From contig JAYKAV010000012.1 in assembly GCA_035582835.1 (NCBI GenBank), forward strand, positions 1,577,877 to 1,641,876: a stretch of 64,000 nt of DNA, given 5' to 3'. Made by a program: the position numbers and the translations under genes. Positions within the stretch are counted from its first letter, which is position 1, and the number at the start of each line of letters is the position of its first letter. Origin of the DNA: Phoebastria nigripes. Lineage: Eukaryota; Chordata; Aves; Procellariiformes; Diomedeidae. The notes beneath the pieces were generated by a model. It made no database searches and had not been told where the DNA came from. It saw nothing but the letters and a program-made list of their open reading frames with translations. This document shows positions 13,001-28,000 of this stretch, piece after piece.

Positions 13001-16000
13001 TGACCTAGTTTAAGCAAATGAAACATCTTTGAAGCATTTTCAGACCAAAAAGCCTTTAAACATGAACTGGAAGTAATATGTGGATGGCTTAAATCCAAAA
13101 GTGCAGGTATTTTCAGTGCCCTTGGAAAATACTACTGTCTGCCATGTTTTTGGTGTTTGGTTTATTTCTAGAAAGGAGAATAGGTATTTGCCTCTTAGTA
13201 ATTTTTGGTTCTTGAATTTTGATTCTCCTTTTGTACATTTCATAATGGTGTTATTTGATAAATTGATCTAATAGATTTAATTATCTAATAGATTTGGCTT
13301 TTTCATCTAACTCCACTTTTTTCTTACAAACAGGCATTAATCTTGACCAGAATAAAAGAGGTATTTTTTCACTGGTTCCTAAGTCTTGTGGGCTTTGCAC
13401 TGTGGTGTAGTTCACTTCACTGATAGAAACATTACATAGCTAGTAGGCACAGGGACACGGGGTATTTCCTCTCAATGTAGGTTCATTTGAGATATTTAAA
13501 ATACTCTTTCCTCTACAGGTAAAATAAATGAATTGTTCTACTAAGTAATTACTGTATAAAACCAAACAGGGAGTTTTGGTCAATATTGTTGGGATGTTGC
13601 AAAGATGAAAGAACAGAGGTCACGTGCATGTGTGTGTTGGAGTACCTCACCTATCTATAGTGGAAGATCACCTTGTGAAATACAGGGCTAAAAACCACAC
13701 CTTAATTTTGGCTGATCCATAGCAGCTGTAGTGTTTACCACTAACTACTACCTGTGATTGAAGTAACAAACACACAGCTGGTTTCTTCAGTAAATTAGAT
13801 ACCAGCTAATAATACTTGAAATGATGAGTTTTCAACTCTGGAGCTGTTGTTTAGCCAAGAGCAAAGTCCCATTTACCTGTGGACTATTGAGTCAGCTACT
13901 GGTCAAGGCTAAAAGAAGAATCTCTGTATGCCAGGTTTGCTGATAACTCTGATTACACAGATGAAGATGACTGCTTATTTCCTTTGCTTAGTCAGGCTTC
14001 AATTACTTGAGGCTTTATGCTTTAGAAGCTATCTATTTAATATTTCCCTTCCAGCCTTCGTTCCCACCCTTTCCATTCAGTTGCTGATTGTGTGGTAGAT
14101 ATGCTGTCTACAGCATGAAGTTGCCTAACGAGTGGATGCAGACCAGTTAGAAATGACTGGTGTGCAGAGAGTCATGGCTGAAGCTGGTAACTGGCATTAC
14201 CTCAAGGTGATGCTGATACATCTCAATATGGCGTGATGAGTTTGATTTTCTTTTCTTTAACCTTGTGTTCTAGACTCGCCAACCTGTGTTTGTACAGTTG
14301 CTGCAAGGCGTGTTCAGAGTGTACCATTGCAACTGGTTAATGCCAAGCCAAAAGGCATCAGTGGAAAGCTGCATTCGAGTCCTCTCAGATGTAGGTAAGA
14401 AATGGGTGTAATCAGAACTAACTGCTGCAAACATGGTCATCCAGTATTTGCTGCTTACATGTCATCCTTCCAAAAAGAAACTGCAGTTTACTTCCTGCAG
14501 GTGCCACTTGCAGATAACGCAGAGCCAAGGCATAGTACAAAGCCAGCATTATGTTGATATATTGTCATGGTCGAGCAATAGGTGTTGTCACTGTAACCTG
14601 AAGTGCTTTCTCCATTTAACCTCAAAACTCTCTGCAGTCCTGTTGGTCTGCAGCAGGGAAATAGTTCTGTGCCACTCCTCCCAGTAATTTGCTTCACTTT
14701 TAGTAGCAAGAAGAGTAATTTGTACTGGATATGAGGCCAAATTCTGTTGGATAGGTGTAGACATGTGTTAGCGTGAGATGTTGGGGGTGTGTGTGTAAGG
14801 ACAGATTCCCACTCCCATACTTTGAAGACAGTAAACAGCTCTGAGGTGTGAAAGCCTTTAAACATAATGCTACAGAGAGGTCTGACCCATTACACAGGGA
14901 CTGAGCATTGCATTGTTTAAAGTGCATACGAAGGGGATTGTAGAAGGAATTGCAAGTAGAGCTTGTCTTGTTCTTGCATTGGTTGTAATACATGGGCTGA
15001 AGGAGTCAATTCTTACTAATTTTTGCTTGTTGCAGCAAAAAGCCGCGCAATTGCAATTCCTGTCGACTTGGACAGTCAGGTCAACAATCTCTTCCTGAAA
15101 TCTCATAACATCGTACAGAAGACTGCAATGAACTGGCGAATGACTGCAAGGAATGCTGCCCGCAGAGATTCAGTGCTCGCTGCCTCCAGGGATTATCGAA
15201 ACATAATTGAAAGATTACAGGTGACTACACAGCACCCCTTCCTCCTTTGATAAGCATTTACTTGCATGCCTACACAAAAGGAGGAATTTACTAAGTAGAA
15301 AGACATTTGGTTATGAATTAACTAGTCAAAATGCCACATGGTAATCAAGTTAGCTGATGCTGAATACAGTAATACTGTATATAAAATCAAATGTAAACCA
15401 TTGTATCAAGACAGGTAATTGAACATGCACAGCTAATGGGTATAGAAGTACTCATCCTAGGAGATGTTGATATTTGAAGCTAGTGGTACAAGCTACAAAG
15501 TATTCTTGTTCCACCATTAGTAATATTTCTTTGATAAGACAGGACTTTTTCATCATCGCAGCCTTCCACACTCCTCCAGTGCTTTGCTCCAGAACTCTCA
15601 GTACAACGAAAGGTGCCACAGCCCTGCCTGGAAACCGCTGCAGAGCTTGAAATAAATACACGTGTCGGTTCCTTGTGAACCAGTTGCAGCCACGGTCATT
15701 CCCTGAAACAAAGTGGGTGCATTCCCATACCGTTTTTGCTAAAAAGACTATTTAAACATAATGCTTCGTGTTAGAAATAGGGATTGATGTGTTATAGCTA
15801 TGTTCTATGTTCAGATCTGTAGACAGTTCAATAAGGCCTTTTTTTATACCAAATGAAATTCATCTTGAATGATGCCTTTATCCTTTGAAGATTCATTCTC
15901 TGGTCAAAAGCTTTTTCTGGCAAACAGTTCTAACTTTATGTAAACTCATATTATGTAATGTAAAAATACTGCCCAACCCATTCTTATTGAAATAGCTTCT

Positions 16001-19000
16001 CCTTCTTTATCCATTCCTGTCTATTTGTCCATTTCAATTTGATTAAACTTCCTCTCTGGCTTCAGAGGTGTTTCAGTATTTTCTGCTTGTTTAAGTATCA
16101 GGATAAATGTGGTTTCATTTTAAGGTAGCTGCAGCTTTCCAAACATCAATGAAAAGGGGAAGAATTTTATTTTTTGCATAATTTTAATAGTAGTACTTTT
16201 TTTGTCAGCTCATGTAAGCATAAATAACCTGATCGTTATCACGGAGTTTCAGCGCAGCTCTGAATCTGCATTTTTCTTTCCCCTATATGAACGAGCACCT
16301 ACAAAGACGGGGAGGGTAGGGGAACTAAGTAATCTGGGGGACTGCTGGAAATCAGGGCTTCCCTTTTTAAAGACAACTATTAAACGATAAAACTGAAAGT
16401 CTTACCTGGCCAAACTCTGAGGTCTTTGATCTAGTTTATCCAGGCAGGACAGACCCAGCTGTCCTGTCCCTCTTTTGCCGTTTGTAAAATTAATTTGCAT
16501 ATACAGTTATATGTATTTAATGTTCGTTTAAAATCTTGATATGGTTATATTCTAGGACATAGTATCAGCCTTAGAGGATCGCCTACGTCCTCTTGTCCAG
16601 GCAGAGTTATCAGTACTGGTAGATGTGCTTCACAGGCCTGAATTGCTCTTCCCAGAGAACACAGATGCAAGGAGGAAATGTGAAAGTGGAGGTTTCATTT
16701 GCAAGTAAGTTGTCCTGAAGTCTGGCTTGTTGGGAGGGGTTTTTTTTTGTTATGTTTTGCTTTTTCCCAATTTTCCCATGCCCTATGGAATGGTGCCCTC
16801 TTGCCCAGCTTTATGTAAAGCAGAGTATTTCATGATATGGTAAATGCAATTTGTCCTTGCGGGGGTGGGGGAGAGCTCTTGGGGATGGGGAAAGACTGCT
16901 TGATGTGCTCTCACAGCTAATGCTTAAAAATTTCTGGCTTTGCTGCAGGATAGAAGTGTCATAAACAGTAGTATAAACAAGTAAAAAAATGAGTTAATCC
17001 CTGTTATTCTATCCCTGCCTTCAACCCTAGTAATGTTTGCAAAGTACTTGATCTGGCAGCACTTAGTGCTCGGTAAGTATGTCAGAATCGGTTATCATGT
17101 GCATCACCCAATGCAGATGCCTCCCAAATTTGGAGGGAAGGAAAAGGAAAGATTACAAGGTCATTTAGAGGGCAATTCAGAGCAGAATCCAGTTTCTCAG
17201 ATCACCTCCTGGAGGGGTGGATTATATAGAGAGTTTATGGAAACTAGGTACCAGAGTAATGAACAAATGCTGGGTAGGATTTCTAGTTGCACTATCCAGG
17301 ACTCTCAGTATATTTTTTAACAAAGTAGTATGTGGAATAGTTTTCTTTCTTGCTGTTAAGTGTTTGTTCTGGAGGACCAGCAAGTCCTAAATCCCACTGA
17401 CCCTTCCCCTGATTCCTTTCTCCCTGTAGTCAGAGGGTTTTATCTGGGTGTCCTCCTGCTGGGGTGGATGCAGTTTCCTTCACAGCTCCACCAAAGCCCG
17501 TGGTAGCTGGTTGAATGTTGCTCTTGAGAGAATGTTCCCAAGATGGTTGTATAATGGTATGATAATAAAGCTTGTTTGCAGCTTAAACCAATTAAATAAG
17601 ATAGCCAGGTATATCTTATCCCATTTTAGAATATTAGTACTAAAACAAGCTGTGATTGATTGGTCTTTTTCAGGTTAATAAAGCATACTAAACAGCTGCT
17701 AGAGGAGAATGAGGAGAAACTATGTATTAAAGTATTACAGACGCTCAGGGAAATGATGACCAAAGATAGAGGCTATGGAGAAAAGGTAACGTAATTTACA
17801 GTTCATCATTCTGTGTTAAACGCTGTCCTTATTATTCAGTAAAGAAAAATAAAATTCTTGCTCTTTCAAGCTGTGTTTTGTATATGTAAGCACTTCTGTA
17901 CTGGATCAGGAACAAAACATTTTTAGTCAACTAATAACTTCAAATATAATTTGAAAGGTAAGCTTGTTTCTGTTGCTTTTCTACTTTAGACTTGCAAGTT
18001 TAAGCCTAATTCCTGCGGTTGCTGGCACTGTAAAAATACCTAATTTCATTACCTTTTTATGAAGGATATAACTTCTTTATCTGCTCTCTGGGTCTAGGTG
18101 ACTCTTCATCAGGTCACATAACCTTGCAACAAGAAGATACTCTGTATTTTAATTTTGATTTACATAAATCTGAGTCATCATCTTGTGAATTATAGACGGA
18201 AACTGTCTGTACACCCACCCATGTTTTTTTTTTCTTTCCCTTTCCTACATACAACTCCTTTGTCACGCTGAAAAGAATGTTTTTCTGTAGGTACAGACCT
18301 ATTCTCCGTTTGCATCAGAAGAGTGTGTATATGCATATATGTTACATATATCTAGGCATTCCTACAGTCAATACCTTAGACTAGGATTTTGATATCTCAT
18401 GCATTTTTAAGCAACCTAGGTTATTACCATCCCACATGTACATAGCAATATACCCTCCCAGTGAATGTGCTCATGAGCAATTGGGAATTGCCAGTTGGGA
18501 CCGGGGGAAGCAGTGGTGTGGAAGGATGCTTGCTGCAACTGGGAGTCCATGCCCGGGAGCAGATGGTGTCTCATATCCAATTCTCACTTGCAGTAGGGTT
18601 TAAATTTGTTGCATAGTGCTAGATTCACAGCACAAAAAGGCAAAAGCTGTAGAGGTAAGACAGTTTCATCATAATAATAATAATAATAGTTTATCACTGT
18701 AGCTGCTGCCACAAGGGAGGGAGATGCTCTGAAGGCAGAGGAACCTGTAGCATCGCTGAGCCAGCTGGGATGTTGCACACAACCCCTGCTTTGGCTAGCC
18801 TAGCTGGAAATGAGGACGCAGGGGCAGAACATAGTGCTCTGTTGCCAGTCCAGCAAGAGGGAGGCGCTCGCACAGCAGAGCACAGGGACCTGGAGGAGGG
18901 AGAGCAAATGGAGAGGGGAGGCTATGTGCACGTGGGTGTGCACATGCACACGTGTGGGCTGTTAGCTGAGCACACCCAGCTGAGCACACAACAGCGCCGT

Positions 19001-22000
19001 GAGTGAGCGGGAGACTCCTAGGAAAATGCCCGAAGGGTAGGGATGGCCGGTGCTGTGCTCCCTGCCCTGTCAGGGAACACTCTTCCCACGTGCTGCTACT
19101 ACCTCTTGGCTGTTAGAGGTCCAGCCCACCTCCCGGTCACTGCTGCTGTTTTGCTCTAGACCTGCAGTCCTACCTAGGGATTTTTTTTCACTTTCCAGTA
19201 GCAGTATTTTTTAATAAACTCACTGACTTTGGGGGAATGCCCTAATCAACTGCAAGAAAGAAGCATATAAATGTGGGATGAGAAGGGGAGTAGGGTAGGT
19301 AGGAAAGGACAGAAGGTTTCAACCCACTTTCAACACATTGTCCTTTCCTGCTGAAGTGGCAGTATCTTGTGCTGGGTCATAACAGCACAAGATGAAGCCC
19401 TGTGAAGACCTTCTGTCCTCTCCTCAAGGTCCCTTTACTAAGACATCTGTGATACAGTACAAGTCTGATCTGGAAGGGGACTGTTTGTAGCCAGCAGAAG
19501 TTAGTCTGCTCCTACAAAAGGGAGTTAGGCTAGATGATCCTCTTTACCAAGTGTAGAGTGCTGATATTTTCTGTTGCCCAAAGCTGGGGATGTAAAATAT
19601 TAAGTGTAATCATAGATTTGGTTTTANACTTTGTTCACACATCAGTGTACGTCCTCCTGTTAAAAACAGCTGAGAGAGACCGTCCAAGGTCACCTTAAGT
19701 AATAGAAAGGGTGGATGATATATACTATATATACTATACACCAACAAAACCCCAATGAGAGCTTTGAGGTTTTTTCCTTTTAAATGTAATATGCTACTCG
19801 GAGATTTTTCTAAATGGAAATTCATTTACAGGAGTTCCTTAGACTTTATTTGGCCAACTCGGGTGAAGCAGTATTTCCAGAAGGTGCAGTTAACATAACT
19901 TGCACTATTCAGACCATGGAGAACCCCATGAGATTCTAAAAATCTTCAAACTGTAGAAAATGCATTAATTTCTGAAACAGTAGATCAGTTACATAATGCA
20001 AGATAAGAATATGCTTGCCTGTGAAGTGGATTTCCAAATATGAAAAAGCAGCTGATTGCTTACAGATAGACTGCTAGTAGTAGTAAAACAGCTTTTACTG
20101 TCTGGCTGTGAGAAGTGCAATGGTATTTATTCTCCCTTGTGACTCATATAACTGTATTTAGTCACCACTTAAAAGGCAACACCTTTTGTTTTTAAAATCA
20201 TCCTGGAATGTGGAGTGTTAANAAAAAAAAAAAAACACCACACCAAACACAAACAAACCGTAAAACAAACTTATGCGCACATTCTAAATACAGGAGTCCC
20301 TACATATGTAAAGGTGACAAAACTTATTCTTGTGACCAGCATATTGGTCACGCAAGCAATATTGCTTGTAGGTCAGATGTTCACAGAACTGACAGCAGTC
20401 ACTTCAAAGTAGTGTTCAGCAGCAGAGCACCATGGAAGTTTTGGCACAGCATGTGATTTTGCTGTGATACCATGTGGTGCTCGCTGGAACAATCTGATTT
20501 ATAAAAAGATTGTACTCCTCCTCTCACACTTAATCTTCCAGCACAAATAATAAAAATGCCACACCTTCCTGGCCCGTGCGCTTGTCCCTTTTGTAGGTGG
20601 GAAACATAATGAGAATGCAGTGTTGTCTGCTCCCATTAGCGAAGGCCTTCATTAAACAGCTGGGATTCCTCTGCAGCATGCAAAACACGTGGTGAGAACA
20701 CAGATGTACAGAAGCTTGTGGGAAGGCTCGAAGTTTTACATATTGCTAAAGACTCCTCATCTTGGCACGCGCTCAGGTTCGCTCAGTGATGGGTAGCATA
20801 CTGTGGTACATTTAATAGGCAGAAAACTATACTACATTGACAGTGTAGGCTAGACCCAAGTTTTCTACTTTGCTGAAACATGTCATTCATACATATCTTC
20901 CTGGGTGCCTACCAGCTGATTAGCCTCAGTTCTGCAGGACTTAAATTTTAAAACTCCATTTCCCTTCCCGAACTGGAAATCCAGCCTCTGCACTCCTACT
21001 GCTGCTTACAGCTCACGCTGGTGACGACTCTTACGCCCAAGGGTGAAGTTCTTGGATCTTGGTCAGCCAGCCCGCGTGGTTTGTCACTTGTCACAGGAAC
21101 AAAGCCAGGGCGCATCCTGCCTCCGAAGCTGCCTGGCGCAGCGCTTCCAGCAGTGTCGGTTCCCTAACCCACCGCATCCCGGGCGCTTGCAAATGTTACT
21201 CATGCCAACTGTAAAATACTCACAATGTTGGATTGCAGCGTTAAAGTGTTAAATGATTTATAAGATCCTAACATGAAATTTATTTGTAATTTCTCTTACT
21301 AACGCTTGCTTTCAATTCTTCCCCTCCTTCTTTCTTTTCCGGCAGATTACCATTGAATTGGATAATGCTGAGGTTTTAATTTTATTTATTTTCTACAGTG
21401 TTGTTTCTATGGTGTTTGTTTTATGAGTAGCCCTGTGATCTGTCCTGTTGTCTCTTCAGCACTGAGCTTTCTGATTTATATGCCTGTGTCAGTGAATTAG
21501 TTGAGTTTTCAGTCTGCCATGTGTCTACGCTGGGAATAGTTACCATAACGAATTCCATATGTCATTACTTAGAGTATTAGTCCCAATGCAGTTATAATTT
21601 CTGGCAATCTGCAATCATCCGGTGCCATAGTAGATCCCATGAAGTTTAGGACCAGATCTGATGCTTTTGGAGCATCAACTGCCGCAAGCACCATTAAAAC
21701 GTCAGCAGTTAGCACTGGCCGCGATTACGGCGTCATCGGTGAACGGGCTCTTTCAGCAAAACTAAATGCTGAGGTTTAATGGTGTTCACACAAGTTGGAA
21801 GAACCTGCCAAAAGCCAGCTGGAGAAGACCCTGAATGAGGTGTCTCCACTTGTGACTAGCGAGAGCCAATATGTCCCAGGGCACGGTGCAGCTGGGTGCA
21901 GGCAGGACTGCAGAGGGCTGGGTCCTTCTGCAGAAACTGTATTGTTGGCTTTACCAAAAAAGGCGACAGTCATGCAATTCATCAAAGCATCTTGCTGTCC

Positions 22001-25000
22001 TTCCTGTTGAGTCTTAGTCAAGGTTTGGTGTATAAAGCCACGTAAAACGTTTGGATGTGTTGTGAAAGCGATGTGGTGTAACCCTATGAAAATTACTGAC
22101 TTCTGAAGCTATTTCTGCGTGAAAAGCTTCCTACCATCAAAAACGTGCCTTCAGTTGGCAGTGCAACAGCCCAGGCTGTGTTTATGCTGTATGTAGCTGT
22201 TTTACAGGCGGAAAAGCCATATTTGAGTGAGAACTTTCAGTTTAACTGATATTAAGCTTTCTAAGGACTTTTAAAAGCAGCGTGTCTGGTTCGGGCACCG
22301 GTGCACGGGGTGGAGGGAGGGAGCTGAGCTGTCTCTGCTGCTGCAACTTCCTGATCCAGCTAAAAAAAACCCATGTGTGGGCGCTAAATTTGAGATTCTT
22401 TTTGCATAAATGTATAATACTGAGAAAGTGATTGACTGGCACCTTATTTTACTGAAATACCAGGAAAAAAAGAAATATTTTCCTCTCTGTGCTTTGTTTC
22501 CTGCGTTCTCTCCCAAGCCAGTCTTTTATTTGGAACAAAATTCAACCACTTAAAACACTTAAAATGTTACTGCTCTTTATTCAAAAGAGTAGATAATGAA
22601 ATACGCCATAAATTGCTTTCTGTAGAACTTGTTAATTTTGATGTTGATCAGCAGAGTTCACCTGGGTGAAAACCAAATAATATTTGGGGACCTTGCCTGT
22701 TGAAATGGATTTGAAATCTGAACCATTTGTCACAAAAGTAGACCAAGAAGTGTACACATTGCCCAGGGTTGGGTTGGAGGGTCTTTTCCATTCAGCAGGG
22801 CTTTTAGGGGAGGGAAGGAGCAGAATTCCTCATGAGAACAAACCGGCCTTGTGGCTTTTCTCGTTTGTTTTTAACCTAGCCTCTGGTTGGGATGCTCAGG
22901 CCCCTACTGTGCCGCAGGTCAGTGCCGTCACTGTCATCCCGGCGTGCGCTGGGGTCCCCTCTCCAGGCTGGAGCAGAAGGTCCAGCCAGGGTCTGAGATA
23001 CGTTTCCCATCACCAGTTTCAGCTTCAACAAAAAGCTCTTTATCAGAAAATCCTTGGCTAGAGCTGCTCAGAGTATTCATCCTTCTGTTTGTTGGTGGAA
23101 ATTTTCTGCTCTTAGCGTGCCCTTCCCGTTAGCTTGTGTAGAATATAGCTGATGGGTAGGATGTCTGCAGAGAGTGAGAGTCTGATTTTGGTCTGAAGGA
23201 CAGCAGTGCGTGTGGCACAAGTCCATTTATGGCACTGCCGTCGCCTCTGACCTGTGCTCCTATGAGACACCTCAGGTCTGTCTCCAAGCTTCACACCAAA
23301 CTTTTAGTGTTCTACAGTTACAGAGGTGCTGCAGTGTCTAACCTCTGGTGTAATTATTTTCTCTTTTATAAACCAAGATTTTTTCCTCCTCTTACTTGGA
23401 GAGTACACACCAGCAGCGTGCTCTGTTTTTGAAAAGTTAATCTGTAGAACATTAACGCTTCCGTCAGGCGCTAGACCCCTTAGATTATGTGGCACTACAG
23501 CTTCCCAGAATAGCACATATATATATATATATATAATTTTATCTTGGAGAAACTTCAGACAAACTTGAATTGTTTAATTGCAAATTAAGGCATAATATGA
23601 AACTCTTCAGTTTCTGGCTATAATGTGCTGTCTTTGCCTGTAATAAATCAGCCAGAGTGTGCAGAGCAATTTAGGATTTGGTCTGGAGGCTGCACAGGAG
23701 GAATTTTATTGCTCCTTCATGGAGCAACTGCGTGGAGGGAGCAGGTGTGTTTATAACCATCAGCAGCGAGTGCTGGCTGCTCATAGAAAGGGATTGGGAC
23801 AGGGCTTGAACCACTGACAAGTCTCAACGGAAATCCTGGCGTTTCCTCTCCCCCCACCCCGCCCTGGAAACTGTAAACATTTAGGGCACAGAATACAGAG
23901 ATCTCCATTATTAGTAAAATTATTAACTTCCCTTTCTGCTGAATTCTGCACAATTTAATTTTTCTGATCAGCTGAAATGCTTTTTATTCCCTCAGGGTAA
24001 AATTGTATTGAAGTAACCATCTTATGGCATGATTTCATAGTATTTATGTGATTGTATATGTAGATAGACTTATATATCTTACCTTCCTGCAAGGTAATTT
24101 CTAGCTAATTCCTGAGTAATTTCTGAGTGGTGGGTCCAAATAATAAAAATAAAAATCCAAATAATAAAATGCCAGGAGGTCCATGCACTTGTTACTGAAA
24201 GTCGCGATACAAAATTGGCGTTCCTGTCCCCCTTAACATTTTTGCGAGTGAAGAAAGGGAGTGCCCTTTTAACTGGGTGAATAATGCTGGAATTCACCTC
24301 GATGGTAGGAAATCCCCCACAGAACAGGAGGGATCGTGAACGCTGTGACCTGAGCGCAAGGTTGGCAGCACCCCCTGCAAATGCCTGGCTGAGCCGTTGG
24401 GGTTGCTGGAGTTTTTGCAGTGCTGGAGAAGTGGTGTGGAAATGAAGGGGAGGGGTAGTACGGTTCAATGCTGTTGGCCTCATTCACGTGCTTTCTATCG
24501 AGGGGGGTTTATCTGGAATTCCCTTTTTGTTGGAAATGAGGGACAGGAAGGAACTGTAGTTTTCCAAAGAGAAACGGGATAGTGTGGTGTTTGCTTTCAA
24601 CATCTATTACTATAGTCTGAGGACCATGATCTGGTCTGGCAGAAGTATGGTGATAGCATCTTTAAGCTTTTGTAGATGTTTTTGTGAACTCTGCAGCATC
24701 TGCTGTTGTGGCAGGATTCGTGTAAAAGCTTTTTCTTCTGGGGACTGAAATTAGGATACGCTAAGAATGAGAGTCATCTTGCAGTATTTCGGAAACATTC
24801 AGGTTCCTGTAAACTTGTAAAAGTGCACAGACCTTTGGGATAGGGGCTGTGTAAGACCAGTATTAAAATAAAGAGCAGAAAAGGTATCTTGAAAGATGGA
24901 TGAAAAGCACAATTTGTTTTGACAGAAAACCAAAACCATCGGAAACTGTAAACCATTTTGCATCTTATTTGCACCTTGCAACATGGTTGTGTTGGGTTTT

Positions 25001-28000
25001 GTCCTCGTCTTGGGGAGCTGTGTGCTCAGAGCTTGTCTTTCTGTTTGCGGGGGGGGGGGGGGGGACACGACACACTCCTGTTTCTTTGGCTCTGTGGGCT
25101 CTCCCGGAGCACCAGGCGGGCGTTAGGAGCTGAAGGGGTCTGACTGGAGCTGAAGAGCTGAATAGGGTGGTCTTAGCATTGGCTCTGTGCAGGTTTCTCA
25201 AGTAATAAAGTAGAAACCCCCAAGGCAGGGCACTGGCGTGTTGTCTATAAAAGCCCTTGGGCTGAGTATCTCTTGATCGACTCCTTGCTGGGCTGGAACT
25301 GCTGTAATCCTGTTCTTGATGGAGCTGTTGGCAATGCTGGTCTCTCAGAGAAGAGGTTCAGGACCAAGCTTAATTTGCCTCAAGTGCCATCAAGTGTGAA
25401 TCTTCACACAACAGTGATAACTAAACCCCAGTTGTAATTAGACACAACAGCTTAATTTACTTTTAATTCAATCCTCAACCCACTAAAAAGTCCAGGCATG
25501 ATACAAATGCAGATTTTGCGGTGTTTCACAACAGAAGTTGATGGTGAGCTCCACCGTGGGTTCCCTGTGGTCCAGGACAGCTCAGGCAGCACAGCTCCTT
25601 CCCTGCTAAGGCATTTCTGTTTGCAACGAGATGTTCCCGTCCACTCTCCTGGGTCCAGATAGGCGTTTGGGGACAGCATGGCCCAGTTTCCACCTGCAGT
25701 GCGAGTCTTGGACACTAAAACGCATATGTCCTAGAGAAAGACATTAATATTTTATGGACTGAGAAGGAGAGAAGTGTTAGTGCTGACCTGCAGGTGGCAT
25801 GCTCAGGATGCCGAATGTGGCTGGGAGATGTCCTACTTTTTTTTTTTTTTTTTTTTTTNNNNNTTTTTTTCCTTTTTCCCCCTCCCAGCCACATTGCAGT
25901 GAGCTGCTCTGCTGGGCACCTGCCAACATTCAGGCAGCAGTTACATAAGAACAGCTTTTTTTCCTGGAATTTAGGCCTGCTGCTGATGTGTGACCTTCAG
26001 CAGTAATTGCCAATAAATGCAGTGGAGATGTTTACAGTCACCGCGGGCTGTGCCGGGGCTGCCGGCCCCCGAGCCTGCGCCGGTAGCAGCTGTGCCTGTG
26101 GGACTGCTGACGCTTCCCATGACCACCGGTCCCATACCGTTGGATCTGGGTTTTATTTTTCAGGGTGAAGAGGTGCTCTGCTGCTTCCCCCCGGCGGGGC
26201 TGGTGGGGCCCTGGGCAGGGGCCAGCAAACACTGAAATGACCAAATCCAGCAAAACTCTATAAGCACCCGGAGTTTCCTGTGTAATTATTTAGTCCTTTT
26301 TAGGATTTGAAGTTAAAAAGCTGCATTAAGTAAAACCCCAGGTTTTTTTGTTGTTGAGGTTTTTCTATTTTTATTCAGTAATGACACTTCTTTATGCAGC
26401 TGATAAAACGGTATCCAGCAAAATACACCTGCAGACCCACTCAATATAGTTTTGGGGTTTTTTTTTTTCACCTCTTCACTTTGGTCTTGAGGTTTCAAGT
26501 AGGTGAAAAGGGAACCGAAAATCCTGGTTCAAAGGGGTGGACTGAAGTAACCTTCTTGGTGCTCTTTATCAATGATAAACTAAAACTGTGATGGCTAAGG
26601 TGCAAAATATGTGCTATTTTATGCATCTTCTGATTGGAGTTGGAAAATCTATTAACCTTTTAAGTGCTGGAGAGATGCACTTACAAATTATATTCGTTGT
26701 AGAGAGAGGTTATTCCACAGTCATTTCTCATGTGTATTTTGCACCTAGACAGTGCTTCACTTGTTATGTCTCAAGCAGAGGAAATGCAGGCTCTCATAAA
26801 TTTTTGTGGGCTGCCTTATATTTTTTTTCCTTCAGAAATCCTGCAATCTTTGGACTGTTTTTATTGCATGAACTGGAATTGGTGAGTTCTTTGGAAAAGG
26901 AGACTGGAACATTTCTTATAGTTATTTGTAACAAAAAAAAATATTTACACCATCTTACTAGTTAATTAAAACTGCTAATGTAAAATGTGTAGTGAAGGTA
27001 GTTCTTACTATATTCAGTTATTGTAAAAGACCTGCAAGATTGAGGATTTCAAGAGAAGCAAGTGATCGCACTCCCATTGAAGGTCAGTGGCCTATCAGAG
27101 ACTGAGGTCTCTAACTCCAGGAAAGCCTCAGCCCAAGTAAAACATGCTTTCTCAACTGAAAACTGGAAAATGAGAGAAGGCATTCCTGTAGGCAGATCTT
27201 GGTGACCTTTCAGTGCAGGCACTGACAGCCCTTACGCCAAATTTCCCAGCTCATCGTCTGGCAGCACTCAAAGTCTCTGCAAATTCACTAAGATAAGGCG
27301 GGGGGGTGTGCGTGTTTAGCCATGTCCCCAGTCTGGGTGGGCGCCGCAGCAGCGAGGCGAGGGGGTGTAAGCGTGTGGTTGCTGCTCCATCATGTGCTGG
27401 TGGGAGCTGGGGGGCTGCCTCTGCCCCCTGTAAATCCCACACGTGTTCTGCGAGGGTCTGGAGAGCTGCATGGCTCAGAGGAGCCTGTGCCAGGACAAGG
27501 TGCTGCTTCACGTCTCGTGCTCTCTCTTAATTTATGCAGGTGTGAGATCCTCCATCACTAAAAATACAGTGCTTGGCAACTTTGATGCAGGTCTGCTACA
27601 ATGGTAAACTGTAATGTGGGAAGTTTGTCAAAGCAGTTCACTGCTCTTGGTTCCCAATTATTCCCCTCTGCCCTGAAACTTATCCCTAGCAAGTCAAACG
27701 TGTGTTTGACAAACACCTACATATCATCTGCAGAGGCTAGAAATTTCCTGTCCAAATTTTTTCTCAGTTCTACAAGGTAACAGTATTGGCCTTACAAAGG
27801 AGACTTGGCAAGCAGGTAACCTACGTGGAGTTTTCTGGTATTATTGAAGAGTTATGGAGGACAGCAGTGCTCTAGTCTGTTGTCGTGAATCAGACTAGCT
27901 GTTGCTTTTGCTGTGTCTTTCAAGTAAGAGCTATACTGAATATATTTCACAGAGAAAAGAGGAGAAATTCAGAAAAGGGAGGAAAAAGTGGAAAGGGACT

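Larger units (their letters stand above)
17786..21345 (+). other. Intron, W14 to S2A
   Basis: Holds a (TAA)n run at 18671-18688, the inverted-repeat cluster at 19301-19419, ambiguous bases at 19627 and 20222, and an A-rich run after 20222. No transposon body is recognised. The last 40 nt before S2A are strongly pyrimidine-rich. Confidence 0.7.

Noticed and set aside
26040..26150. CpG cluster of about ten CpGs
   Set aside because: Too short to be called an island; noted only in the intron description.
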